NCBI GenBank assembly: GCA_009837685.1
Contig: VXTA01000227.1
Span: 1-7,648, forward strand
Length of the DNA stretch: 7,648 nucleotides
Direction of reading: 5' to 3'
From: Chloroflexota bacterium
GTDB lineage: Bacteria; Chloroflexota; Dehalococcoidia; Lucifugimonadales; Lucifugimonadaceae
Positions within the stretch are counted from its first letter, which is position 1. Every line of letters starts with the position of its first letter. The translations under genes and the position numbers were made by a program. Under the pieces are notes generated by a model, which did no database searches, was not told the origin of the DNA, and worked only from the letters and a program-made list of their open reading frames with translations. Shown here piece by piece: positions 1 through 6,810 of this stretch.

Positions 1-7
1 GGATGCA

Positions 8-637
8 TCAGTCCGAGGCTTGAGAAGTCCGAAGCTGCGTCGATGAAATCGGGTCCGAGAATTTCTCCTCTGGAATCTCGATTAGCAGTCCTTCAAATCC
101 TGGGGGTATAAACATTTCGCGTACCGTGTTGAACGTGCCGTCAGCGCTATGTCGTCCGCCGACGATGAATCGCGATCCCAAGTCACGCAACTCGCTCATA
201 GCATCCAAGCTTGGCGTAAGCGAATCAGTATCAGCGTAGAAACGGTCGTCGAAGAGCCTGATCGCGGTGTCGTATCCGATGACAAAGGTTGTTCCTGGCA
301 TCAGACGGGCCTTTTCCAGGAATGTAGCGGCGCGAGTGACAATGACGATGTCTTCCGGTTCTTGGAACTGTTGCACCCGCTTATCTAAGTCGGAAGTTGC
401 GATCTCGGGTTTTTCAACGTTACGAACCGAGATCTCGAAACAGGGGGTCAATGCCTTTCCAGCTACAGACAAACCCGTTTCAAGCAACGCCCGATGCGCC
501 CGATGTAGTGGGCGGAAAGATCCGGCAAGCATGATGGCGTCGTTTGGAGGCGTGTCCGACCAGCCGTGATTGACGCGATAGACGGCGAGCGGCTGTTTTC
601 CGGATATGACCGCTTCAATGTACGACGCGTTCGACAT
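8..637 (-). CDS. HIGH-superfamily nucleotidyltransferase (NadD/cytidylyltransferase-like)
   Basis: Probable cytoplasmic nucleotidyltransferase that transfers NMP from an NTP to a phosphorylated substrate; the substrate is not identifiable. Seen in the 209-residue product: an N-terminal motif GSFRPLHRAH (residues 39-48, matching GxFxPxHxxH, with His45 and His48 binding nucleotide phosphates), a second strand FVIGYDTAIRL (118-128), and ISSTQLR (197-203), the C-terminal ISSTxxR phosphate-binding motif of NMN/nicotinate-mononucleotide adenylyltransferases and relatives. Length suits a single-domain enzyme. I chose the ATG at 637; an in-frame GTG at 643 would add two residues, and neither has a clear ribosome site. 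The start lies inside the end of the CinA-like gene, so translation is probably coupled. Family assignment is fairly secure. NadD identity is not: the N-terminal extension of about 35 residues and divergent middle argue against simple orthology. Confidence 0.8.
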   Translation of the reverse strand: MSNASYIEAVISGKQPLAVYRVNHGWSDTPPNDAIMLAGSFRPLHRAHRALLETGLSVAGKALTPCFEISVRNVEKPEIATSDLDKRVQQFQEPEDIVIVTRAATFLEKARLMPGTTFVIGYDTAIRLFDDRFYADTDSLTPSLDAMSELRDLGSRFIVGGRHSADGTFNTVREMFIPPGFEGLLIEIPEEKFSDPISSTQLRTSQASD

Positions 638-1166
638 TTTCACCGGGAAGCAGTTGTAGCTCGAGTCGATCTTCGATGCCGAATGCCTCGGCCAGCGCGT
701 TTAAGACGATGGATGAACACACAGCCTCCTCTCCGGCTCGGTCGCGTTCGCCTTTGTTCATGACTAACGAGTAAGTGGCACCTCGCCGACCGTCGTGCCA
801 GGCAACATGGACGCGGTTTTCGCCTCTGCGATGGCGGTCGGTGGCGATTGCAGCTGTGCACGAAAGGCCAATCAGGCGAGTAGGCAGAGGTTCTGGACCC
901 GAGAGTTGGACGGAGTGTTCGTACGCCTTGATAGCCATGGTTTTCGCTTCATCCTGGGAAACGTGCTGTTCTGCTTGAGTTCCAACGTAGACGTCCAAAG
1001 CGGTCCGTGAATACGGTATTTGGGCATCAATCACCGTTCTTGATGCTCCTGCGACGGAGAAAAGCGCAGAGATAGCGCTTGTCCCAGCGCCTGTGATGAC
1101 TAAACACGATCTGGCGTCGGCATCGTGGATTTGCTTAATCAACCTGAACTGGTCATCGCCGTTCAT
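615..1166 (-). CDS. Divergent CinA C-terminal-domain-like protein
   Basis: A 183-residue protein resembling the CinA C-terminal domain (the PncC / NMN deamidase family). Seen: the block GTSAISALFSVAGAS (28-42) followed by IDAQIPYSR (46-54) matches the family pattern SCTGGxxxxxLTxVPGxS...VxYSN, and HVSQDEAKTMA (68-78) matches the later GxVSxExAxxMA block. Typical catalytic positions are changed: the SCTGG loop reads TGAGT, and the Lys expected shortly after YSN is Leu57. Deamidation of NMN by the usual mechanism is therefore doubtful. The C-terminal half is harder to place. The ATG forms an ATGA overlap with the SDR stop, and GGAGG lies 12 bases upstream inside the SDR gene. Its end overlaps the nucleotidyltransferase start, suggesting joint function. 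Fold assignment is moderately sure; activity is unknown. Confidence 0.68.
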   Translation of the reverse strand: MNGDDQFRLIKQIHDADARSCLVITGAGTSAISALFSVAGASRTVIDAQIPYSRTALDVYVGTQAEQHVSQDEAKTMAIKAYEHSVQLSGPEPLPTRLIGLSCTAAIATDRHRRGENRVHVAWHDGRRGATYSLVMNKGERDRAGEEAVCSSIVLNALAEAFGIEDRLELQLLPGENVERVVH

Positions 1167-1963
1167 GACGCGAGTAATCCTCCGTCAATGCCGACCATCT
1201 GTCCAGTCACATAGGAACTTCTGTCAGATAGAAGCCACGCCACGAGTTCGCCGACTTCGTGCGGTTGTCCGTAGCGCGCAAGCGGTACAGCCGATTCGAT
1301 CCTGCGCCGCATCTCGGCGTCGCCGCGATCTACCGCGAGCATCATGTCGGTGTCGATTGGACCGGGGCAAATACCATTCACGCGGATGTTCATCCTGGCA
1401 TAGTCGAGCGCGGCGGCTTTAGTCAAACCAGTGACGGCATGTTTGGTCGCGGTATATGCAGGCCGTTTGATGTCGGCGCGCAATCCATTGCGAGACGAGT
1501 CATTAACGATTGAACCGCCGGTTCCCTGATCCACCATGGCTGCAAGTTCCGCTTTCATGCAGAGCCAGACTCCTAGAACATTGACCTCCCACGAGCGTCG
1601 GAGCACGTCCGCATTCATTTCATGGATTCGTCCAGTGTCCAACAAAACACCGGCGTTGTTGAATGCGCAGTCGATTTTTCCGTATGTGTCCAAGGTGTGA
1701 CTGAGCATGCGCTGGACGTCGGAATTTTCAGTGACATCGGTTTGGACCCAGGTCGCCTCTCCACCGTCATTCCGAATATCTTCAGCAACTTCTGCACATA
1801 AGTCAGCTCTTCGCGCCGCGATGACCACATTCGCTCCATGCTCGGAAAGGACTTTGGCGGTTGCCCTGCCGATGCCGGAACTGGCACCAGTGACAAGTGC
1901 TGTTTTACCTTTCAACATTTGAGGCGTGGAATGGTCGATGTTTAGGGTTGGATTCGATGTCAT
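1163..1963 (-). CDS. SDR family NAD(P)-dependent oxidoreductase
   Basis: Classical short-chain dehydrogenase/reductase of 266 residues, a cytoplasmic Rossmann-fold enzyme that oxidises alcohols or reduces ketones with NAD(P)(H). Motifs seen in order: TGASSGIG cofactor loop (25-32), TDVT (75-78), NNAG (102-105), VNVLG with Asn128, catalytic Ser157, YTATK with Tyr170 and Lys174, the PG motif ICPGPIDTDM (198-207), and the C-terminal VTGQMVGIDGG (252-262). Arg51-Arg52 after the second strand hints at NADP preference. The frame stays open to 2173, but I chose the ATG at 1963: it has an AGGAG four bases upstream and leaves only about 18 residues before the first strand. Another ATG at 1918 would begin directly at MLKGK. 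This is the first gene of the minus-strand unit; its stop overlaps the CinA-like start. Substrate cannot be told from sequence. Confidence 0.92.
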   Translation of the reverse strand: MTSNPTLNIDHSTPQMLKGKTALVTGASSGIGRATAKVLSEHGANVVIAARRADLCAEVAEDIRNDGGEATWVQTDVTENSDVQRMLSHTLDTYGKIDCAFNNAGVLLDTGRIHEMNADVLRRSWEVNVLGVWLCMKAELAAMVDQGTGGSIVNDSSRNGLRADIKRPAYTATKHAVTGLTKAAALDYARMNIRVNGICPGPIDTDMMLAVDRGDAEMRRRIESAVPLARYGQPHEVGELVAWLLSDRSSYVTGQMVGIDGGLLAS

Positions 1964-1967
1964 CAGG

Positions 1968-1972
1968 CTCCT
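1968..1972 (-). promoter_or_regulatory. Ribosome-binding site of the SDR gene
   Basis: AGGAG on the minus strand, four bases before the ATG ending at 1963. It decides the SDR start against the longer open frame reaching 2173 and the internal ATG at 1918, neither of which I found preceded by a comparable site. Confidence 0.6.
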
Positions 1973-2000
1973 GCAGAGTTCGAGATTCAGTTGGATTCGG

Positions 2001-2029
2001 TTGACAAACTGCGATTGTGATGCTAGATT
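2001..2029 (+). promoter_or_regulatory. Sigma70-type promoter for the ABC import operon
   Basis: A perfect -35 hexamer TTGACA (2001-2006), a 17-base spacer, and TAGATT (2024-2029, four of six matches to TATAAT). TGC directly before the -10 gives an extended -10 element. Transcription would start near 2036, leaving a leader of about 155 bases before the binding-protein ATG at 2192. It points right, so it would drive the ABC operon. No equally good promoter was found for the minus-strand unit. Confidence 0.55.
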
Positions 2030-2045
2030 TATCCGCGTATTGTAA

Positions 2046-2109
2046 GTCGCGACGCGTCGTGTATGCTGTATACTCTGCGGAGTTGCAGGCATCCATGACG
2101 TGATCATGG
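2046..2109. repeat. Palindromes in the divergent region / leader
   Basis: Short inverted repeats just downstream of the predicted start. Two overlapping perfect 8-base palindromes, GTCGCGAC (2046-2053) and GACGCGTC (2051-2058), share three bases. Further on, CCATGA (2093-2098) and TCATGG (2104-2109) form a six-base inverted repeat around a five-base centre. They could be operator sites or leader hairpins for either transcription unit. No regulator gene is present in the window to pair with them. Short palindromes also occur by chance, so function is only a suggestion. Confidence 0.3.
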
Positions 2110-2191
2110 CACTGTGAACGACTGGTGGAGCAAGACGCGGCGGATCCGTGTCTAGAACCATCTCTACCGGCACAATACAGGAGGTTCATTA

Positions 2192-4408
2192 ATGAAACTA
2201 AGCTATCTACTCAGGCGGTGGGGATTCCTGCCCTTGACGGTTGCTGTTGCAACAGCGGCGTTCGTTCTAGCCTGTGGTAGCCCGGATGCGCCTGAGCAAC
2301 CAGCTCCTGCGGCAACCGCCAGACCAGCCGCCACAGCAGCGCCTGCCGAAAAGGCAGCCGCAGCCGCGACTGCGCGACCGGCCGAAAAGGCAGCCGCCGC
2401 AGCCACTGCCGCACCTGCGATGAAGGGTGAGGCAGCTGCAGAAGCGGCACCGGCAGCCACCGCGGCACCGGCAGCTACGGCAGCCCCGGCCATGGCCCCC
2501 AAGGCTATGGAAGAGGAGGTTGAGGTCGTCTTCGCCACGCGCGGTGTTGGCGCCGTCATTGGTCTTCCAACTGTCGGTCCGTACCGTGGAACTCCGACGC
2601 ACGGAGGCGGCGTGGAAGAATACTTCTTCGTATTCGAAAACGGCGACCCGATGACTCCAGAACTCGTTGATTCTTGGGACATCGACCCGGCGGGAACCCG
2701 CGTCCGCATGAGCATGAAACAAGGCCCCGACGGACAAGGCATTCCGTTCATCCCTCCAGTAGGGTTTGAAGACCAAGACTTTGGAATCGTTGACGCTGAC
2801 GAAGTAGTCCGCTACTTCAACGAGTCGAACGCCACCACGAACCCAGACACCACTTACGGTAACTCTGGCGACTTGGCGGCAATCTTCTTGGAAGCCAAGA
2901 AGATCGACGACTTTACGGTCGAAATCGGTCTAGTATCTCCGGTCTACTTCTGTCTTCCGATCTCGCAGTTCGGTTGCTTGAGCGCAGCACGCGGTCTGTA
3001 CTACCTCAGTCACCAAGACTCCATGGGAGTTGAGTGGGCACGTGAGCACCACGTCGGCACCGGCGCGTTCCGACAGGGCCACTGCGTACCTGGTGACCGC
3101 TGCACGACCGAGGCCGTTGCCGACCACTGGCGCGTACAGCCCGGTATCGACAAGTACACCCAGATCCAGGTTGCAGAGAACAACACTCGTATCGCTATGC
3201 TCCGCAACGGCGAAGCAGACTTGGCGCTGTTGGACTTCAAACTGGTCCCAGGCGTTGTGCAAGAGGGCTACCGCTTCCTCGAGACGATGCCCGGCGGCTT
3301 CGTTGGTCAGTCCATCATGTACCCAGGGCTTCTCTGGGAGCACTCGCATGCCCGCACTGGCGAACCGCTAGAGCCGTGGAACTGCGAAAACCGTAGCGCC
3401 GAAGCAATCGACAATGCTTGCGGTGACGGCCCGAACGAGGGTCCGTACACCGAGGACTTCCCGTGGATTGGTAACCCTTGGGGCACGATTGACAGCCCGT
3501 GCTCGGATGGTGACGGTCCTGGTCTCGAGCGATGCGGCAACGCACCGTACGAGGATGTCGACAACCCTCCGGGGATCAGCGACATGGAACAGGCTCGCCT
3601 AGTCCGTCTCGCCCAGTCGATCGCAATCGACCGCAACGAGATCAACAGCGTATTCCTGGATGACAAGGGCGCGGGCATCTACTCCGAGTACATGGGCCCG
3701 CACTTCCCAGGTTGGGACCCCGACCGAAACACCGGTTGCTGGGACTGGCTAGGGAACCGCATTGACTGCGATCCTCGTGCCGCTGGCACCATCTTTGAGA
3801 ATGGTGTCCCGTGGACGTTGCCTGATGGTGACCTCGAACTCGCCGATGCACTGCTTGCAGCAGCTGGCTACCCGCTGGTTGACGGTAAGCGTCAAGGCAT
3901 CGAGAGCATGGTGCTCCAGGCCTACGTTGCTGAGATCGGTGAAGTCAGCCTCGAAATCGCTGACTACATCACTTCGCAGTGGGAACAGCTCGGTATTGAG
4001 ATCGAGCAGCTAATCGAAGACTACGGCGGAGTCATCTCGCAGAGAATGCGACGCCGTGTGCAATACTTGCCAGTCTTCAAGAACGGCGACGTTCACTCGA
4101 ACGTCTACCCGCTCGACTGGCCGTTGCCGACAGTTGACACGTCATCCAGCCGACCCGGTTGGGGCGTAGGCTTCGAGTCTCAGCCAGGCGCGAAGTGGCT
4201 GTTCGAGATCCTCGGTGAGCAGGACAAGGCCGTGCGTGAGCAGAAACACCTCGAATGGGTGGACTGGTCAATGTACTGGGTACAGTACGCCGGTGTTGTC
4301 GAAGTGCCGAAGGGCCTAGTTGCCGGTCCGAGAATTGCATCTTGGAACGGTCGCCAGCAGCACTACAGCAACTGGTCTAGCAACCCTGAGTTCATCGTAA
4401 TCAGGTAG
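2192..4408 (+). CDS. ABC transporter family 5 solute-binding lipoprotein
   Basis: Extracytoplasmic solute receptor of a peptide/nickel-type ABC importer (SBP_bac_5), 738 residues against roughly 500-600 usual. Start: AGGAGG at 2179-2184, seven bases before the ATG. Signal peptide 1-27 with lipobox VLAC (Cys28 lipidated). Residues 29-108 are a low-complexity Ala/Pro/Thr/Lys/Glu linker, then the binding domain: PELVDSWDIDPAGTRVRMSM (156-175), EARL-type block near PPGISDMEQARLVRLAQSIA (459-478) followed by IDRNEI, and LADALLAAAGYP (550-561) are family landmarks. Exactly ten further cysteines form five close pairs: 254/262, 298/304, 398/410, 437/448, 516/526, with none after 526. Residues about 380-457 look like an Asp/Gly/Pro-rich insertion. 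Tyr is TAC in 23 of 24 codons, suggesting high expression. Ligand unknown; peptide, metal chelate or another small solute are all possible. Confidence 0.93.
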   Translation: MKLSYLLRRWGFLPLTVAVATAAFVLACGSPDAPEQPAPAATARPAATAAPAEKAAAAATARPAEKAAAAATAAPAMKGEAAAEAAPAATAAPAATAAPAMAPKAMEEEVEVVFATRGVGAVIGLPTVGPYRGTPTHGGGVEEYFFVFENGDPMTPELVDSWDIDPAGTRVRMSMKQGPDGQGIPFIPPVGFEDQDFGIVDADEVVRYFNESNATTNPDTTYGNSGDLAAIFLEAKKIDDFTVEIGLVSPVYFCLPISQFGCLSAARGLYYLSHQDSMGVEWAREHHVGTGAFRQGHCVPGDRCTTEAVADHWRVQPGIDKYTQIQVAENNTRIAMLRNGEADLALLDFKLVPGVVQEGYRFLETMPGGFVGQSIMYPGLLWEHSHARTGEPLEPWNCENRSAEAIDNACGDGPNEGPYTEDFPWIGNPWGTIDSPCSDGDGPGLERCGNAPYEDVDNPPGISDMEQARLVRLAQSIAIDRNEINSVFLDDKGAGIYSEYMGPHFPGWDPDRNTGCWDWLGNRIDCDPRAAGTIFENGVPWTLPDGDLELADALLAAAGYPLVDGKRQGIESMVLQAYVAEIGEVSLEIADYITSQWEQLGIEIEQLIEDYGGVISQRMRRRVQYLPVFKNGDVHSNVYPLDWPLPTVDTSSSRPGWGVGFESQPGAKWLFEILGEQDKAVREQKHLEWVDWSMYWVQYAGVVEVPKGLVAGPRIASWNGRQQHYSNWSSNPEFIVIR
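2342..2413 (+). repeat. In-frame direct repeat in the lipoprotein linker
   Basis: Two adjacent 36-base units encode PAEKAAAAATAR (residues 51-62) and PAEKAAAAATAA (63-74). The DNA copies are near-identical but carry synonymous differences (for example GCA/GCC in the Ala run), so the duplication is not brand new or has been maintained at protein level. A second tandem, PAATAA twice, follows at residues 87-98. The tract probably acts as a flexible or helical spacer lifting the binding domain off the membrane anchor. Confidence 0.75.
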
Positions 4409-4425
4409 GTTCCAGAAGAGAATGT

Positions 4426-4612
4426 GGATTGGAGCCCGGGAATCCTTGGGGTGATCGGGCCCCAACCGCAAAGGTGATGGCGGTTTGCGCGACACTTAGT
4501 CCGCGGGCCGTCATCATCGCGCGAAATGTGCCGATTGGTCATGCGGCACCCGCGGGGAGCCGAATACAAATTTGGACACCGACAGTCGTCGGTGAGGGAT
4601 GGTTACGCCCTC
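4426..4612 (+). other. Hairpin-rich gap between binding protein and permeases
   Basis: The 278 bases between the binding-protein stop and the DppB-like start contain no convincing gene but a run of inverted repeats: GGATT/AATCC (4426-4430/4441-4445), TTGGGG/CCCCAA (4446-4451/4460-4465), CGCAAA/TTTGCG (4467-4472/4484-4489), GTGCCG/CGGCAC (4528-4533/4544-4549), CACCGAC/GTCGGTG with a four-base loop (4577-4583/4588-4594), and GAGGG/CCCTC (4594-4598/4608-4612). CCGCGGG/CCCGCGG (4501-4507/4549-4555) could enclose the fourth. No T-run follows any of them, so they are not standard terminators. In other ABC operons hairpins after the binding-protein gene stabilise its mRNA and lower permease expression; that role is inferred here. 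Confidence 0.45.
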
Positions 4613-4686
4613 AAGATGGCATAACTTCGATGTAAGTCCACACGAGGACGCAAGGGATCGCTTGGATATAGCTCCGGGAGCCACCA

Positions 4687-5673
4687 ATGTTTCGTTTCTT
4701 GGCAGGTCGCATATTAACTTCACTGATCTCCGTGTTCGGTGCCACTCTCGCGATATTTATCCTCGTCCATGTCAACCCGAAAGACCCGCGTGAGATCTTC
4801 GTGCCCCAAAGCGGGTATGGTCTAACGCAAGAGAGTTGGAATCGTCTCGGCGATCGTCTTGGGTTCGATAAACCGGCACCGGTTCAGTATGTTGAGTGGC
4901 TGGGGCGCGTGTTTAGACTCGATTTTGGCGTTTCGTTGGGTTTGCAGATTGACGTTTGGGACATCATCAAAGGTCGTTTAGGTGCGACTGTGCAGTTAGG
5001 TATTGGAGGTTGGTTGATTGCTGTTCTGATGGGTATACCTACAGGGGTGGTGGCAGCCGTTTGGAGGGGAGGTATTTTCGACTACCTAGCCAGGTTCGTG
5101 GCTTTGGTTGGACAGGCAGCACCAGCATTCGTTACTGGAATTGTGATGATCTGGCTTTTCTCTGTTAATTTGAATGCGATTTCTGATGACAGCCCGTTTG
5201 CCTTTTTAAGGATTTTTGCCATGCCAGCAGGAGGACGGACTCCGGACGAGCTGAGGTGGAAGGAATATGTTTTGCCGTGCCTCGCACTGGGTTGGGGATC
5301 GGCTGCGGGCCTGATGCGTTTGACGCGATCCTCCATGTTGGAGATTCTCGATTCAGAGTTTGTGAAGATGGCGAGGGCTAAGGGCGTTGGGAACACGACG
5401 GTGATCTTCAAACACGCACTTCGCAACGCGTTGATTGCACCGATTACCTCGATGCTTTTGTTGTTCGCCGGCTTCTTGAACGGCGCATTGGTGGTCGAGA
5501 TCGTGTTCTCGTGGCCCGGTATCGGTCAGGTGGCGTTGCAAGAAGCGGTGCAAAACAACGACTTCCCGCTACTGCTTGGGACTGTGATCATCTTCCTCAT
5601 GTACTTCTTGGTGTTTGCCACCCTTGCAGACATCCTCTACACCGTCATCGACCCACGCGTCAGGCTTAGGTAG
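4687..5673 (+). CDS. ABC transporter permease, DppB/OppB-like
   Basis: Inner-membrane permease subunit of a peptide/nickel-type importer, 328 residues, normal for the DppB family. Hydrophobic segments are near residues 8-28, 104-126, 135-160, 196-212, 248-275 and 295-318. The cytoplasmic coupling (EAA) loop is clear: EFVKMARAKGVG (224-235) followed by HALRNALIAPIT (243-254), which contacts the ATPase. Other family landmarks are RLTRSSMLEIL (211-221), FSWPGIGQ (274-281) and the C-terminal IDPRVRLR. The usual PGDP after the first membrane segment reads NPKDP (30-34). Start: GGGAG at 4676-4680, six bases before ATG; this site lies within the small inverted repeat GCTC-CGG-GAGC (4671-4681), so initiation may be damped. 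Tyr codons are evenly split TAT/TAC, unlike the preceding gene. Solute specificity comes from the binding protein. Confidence 0.95.
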   Translation: MFRFLAGRILTSLISVFGATLAIFILVHVNPKDPREIFVPQSGYGLTQESWNRLGDRLGFDKPAPVQYVEWLGRVFRLDFGVSLGLQIDVWDIIKGRLGATVQLGIGGWLIAVLMGIPTGVVAAVWRGGIFDYLARFVALVGQAAPAFVTGIVMIWLFSVNLNAISDDSPFAFLRIFAMPAGGRTPDELRWKEYVLPCLALGWGSAAGLMRLTRSSMLEILDSEFVKMARAKGVGNTTVIFKHALRNALIAPITSMLLLFAGFLNGALVVEIVFSWPGIGQVALQEAVQNNDFPLLLGTVIIFLMYFLVFATLADILYTVIDPRVRLR

Positions 5674-5719
5674 AGGTTAAGCTTCAACGCGCAACTTTAG
5701 ATTCTTGGGGTAACTGCGA

Positions 5720-6790
5720 ATGGCAACAGAAGCTGACAGGACGGAAACCACAACGGGTTCCGCTACCGAGGAAACCACTCAAGGCGTCGCTTATTTTGTG
5801 CGAGGTTCGAACCCGTTCACTTTGATTTGGTACTACCTTCGTAGGTACCCGATCATTCCGATATTCATCCTGTCGCTGTTGTTGATCGCCGCGATCATTG
5901 GGCCGTACGTAGCGCCATTTCCGCGTGACAAGGGCTTTTCTCACGATCGCAACCTTGGGTTGTGGGAACGATCGCGCGCCGCATACATTCCACTAGGCGG
6001 CACAACAATCGCCGAGTTGAGCTATCGATCGTGCGATTTCATCGACCCCAACGGCGGTACTCAGTCGGAAAACATTGCACAGTGTGGGAAACTGCACATC
6101 CTCGGTGCCGACCACACAGGTCGGGACATCTTCAGTCGATTGCTCCACGGCTCAAGAATTTCGATCGCGGTAGTCACGTTCTCACTGACATCCGGAATGA
6201 TACTCGGCACCGCGGTCGCGCTATTCAGCGGATACTACGGCGGGGTATTCGACGAACTCGTCACGCGGTTTGTAGATATCTGGAACGCGCTTCCATTTTT
6301 GATGGTTGCAATCGTGGTGACGCAACTGTTCGGGGCAAAAATCGAGGTGTTGCTCTGGAAAGTCGATATGTTGTTGTTCGTCTTGATGCTGGTCGCTTGG
6401 GTAGGATTCGTCCGAGTGATTCGCGCGCAAGTTTTCGTGTTGCGCGAATTGGATTACGTAGCAGCCGCTAGAGTCGCCGGCGCCTCAGACATCCGCATCA
6501 TTTGGAAGCATCTGGTGCCCGGCATCATGAATACAGTCATCGTTGTCGCCAGCCTAAACACCAGCGGTCTGATCCTCGCCGAGTCGACGCTCAGTTTCGT
6601 AGGCGCAGGTATACAACCACCAACGCCAGCGTGGGGTGTGATGACCAACGAGGGACGCGACTATATCTTGGAAGCGCCACACCTCACCTTAGTTCCGGGA
6701 ACCGCCATATTCCTTGTGGTTTTGTCAATGAACTTCTTCGGTGATTGGTTGCGAGACCGTCTCGACCCGCGGCTGCGACAGGTCGCCTAA
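5720..6790 (+). CDS. ABC transporter permease, DppC/OppC-like
   Basis: Second membrane subunit of the importer, 356 residues, somewhat longer than the usual 280-310. A hydrophilic N-terminus (1-43) precedes membrane segment 1 (about 44-64). The family signature HILGADHTGRDIFSRLLHGS (126-145) is followed by further membrane segments. The EAA loop reads ELDYVAAARVAGASDIRIIW (243-262), then ESTLSFVGAGIQ (288-299), PAWGVM (303-308) and a C-terminal GDWLRDRLDPRLR. Extra length lies both in the N-terminus and between membrane segment 1 and the signature, a region that should face outward; it contains Cys105 and Cys122, a possible disulfide. The gene starts 46 bases after the DppB-like stop with only a weak GGGG nine bases upstream of ATG. 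It should pair with the DppB-like protein and with two ATPase subunits not present here. Confidence 0.95.
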   Translation: MATEADRTETTTGSATEETTQGVAYFVRGSNPFTLIWYYLRRYPIIPIFILSLLLIAAIIGPYVAPFPRDKGFSHDRNLGLWERSRAAYIPLGGTTIAELSYRSCDFIDPNGGTQSENIAQCGKLHILGADHTGRDIFSRLLHGSRISIAVVTFSLTSGMILGTAVALFSGYYGGVFDELVTRFVDIWNALPFLMVAIVVTQLFGAKIEVLLWKVDMLLFVLMLVAWVGFVRVIRAQVFVLRELDYVAAARVAGASDIRIIWKHLVPGIMNTVIVVASLNTSGLILAESTLSFVGAGIQPPTPAWGVMTNEGRDYILEAPHLTLVPGTAIFLVVLSMNFFGDWLRDRLDPRLRQVA

Positions 6791-6799
6791 GCCCCTAAT

Positions 6800-6805
6800 A
6801 GGAGG
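6800..6805 (+). promoter_or_regulatory. Ribosome-binding site of the cupredoxin-like gene
   Basis: AGGAGG, five bases before the ATG at 6811. It decides the start: the in-frame GTG at 6805 overlaps this site and is unlikely to be used. Confidence 0.75.
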
Positions 6806-6810
6806 TGCAG

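Noticed and set aside
615..643. CinA-like and nucleotidyltransferase genes as one fusion gene broken by a frameshift
   Set aside because: Each frame has its own start and complete domain landmarks, and the short overlap is typical of coupled genes. A sequencing frameshift cannot be fully excluded without relatives.
2069..2074. Second plus-strand -10 box TATACT
   Set aside because: It matches the consensus well but has no -35 at usable distance and no TG extension.
2067..2095. Minus-strand promoter TGGATG-17-TATACA for the SDR unit
   Set aside because: Only three and four hexamer positions match; too weak to list as a feature.
1964..2173. Extended N-terminus of the SDR frame up to 2173
   Set aside because: The extra 70 residues resemble no SDR part, would cover the plus-strand promoter, and the ATG at 1963 has a good ribosome site.
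2203..2751. Long open frames antisense to the start of the binding-protein gene
   Set aside because: They are mirror products of the Ala/Pro-rich linker codons, show no domain signature and oppose a gene with signal peptide and ribosome site.
4429..4635. 68-codon open frame in the gap between binding protein and permease
   Set aside because: It lacks a ribosome site and any recognisable feature; the composition looks non-coding and the inverted repeats explain the stretch better.
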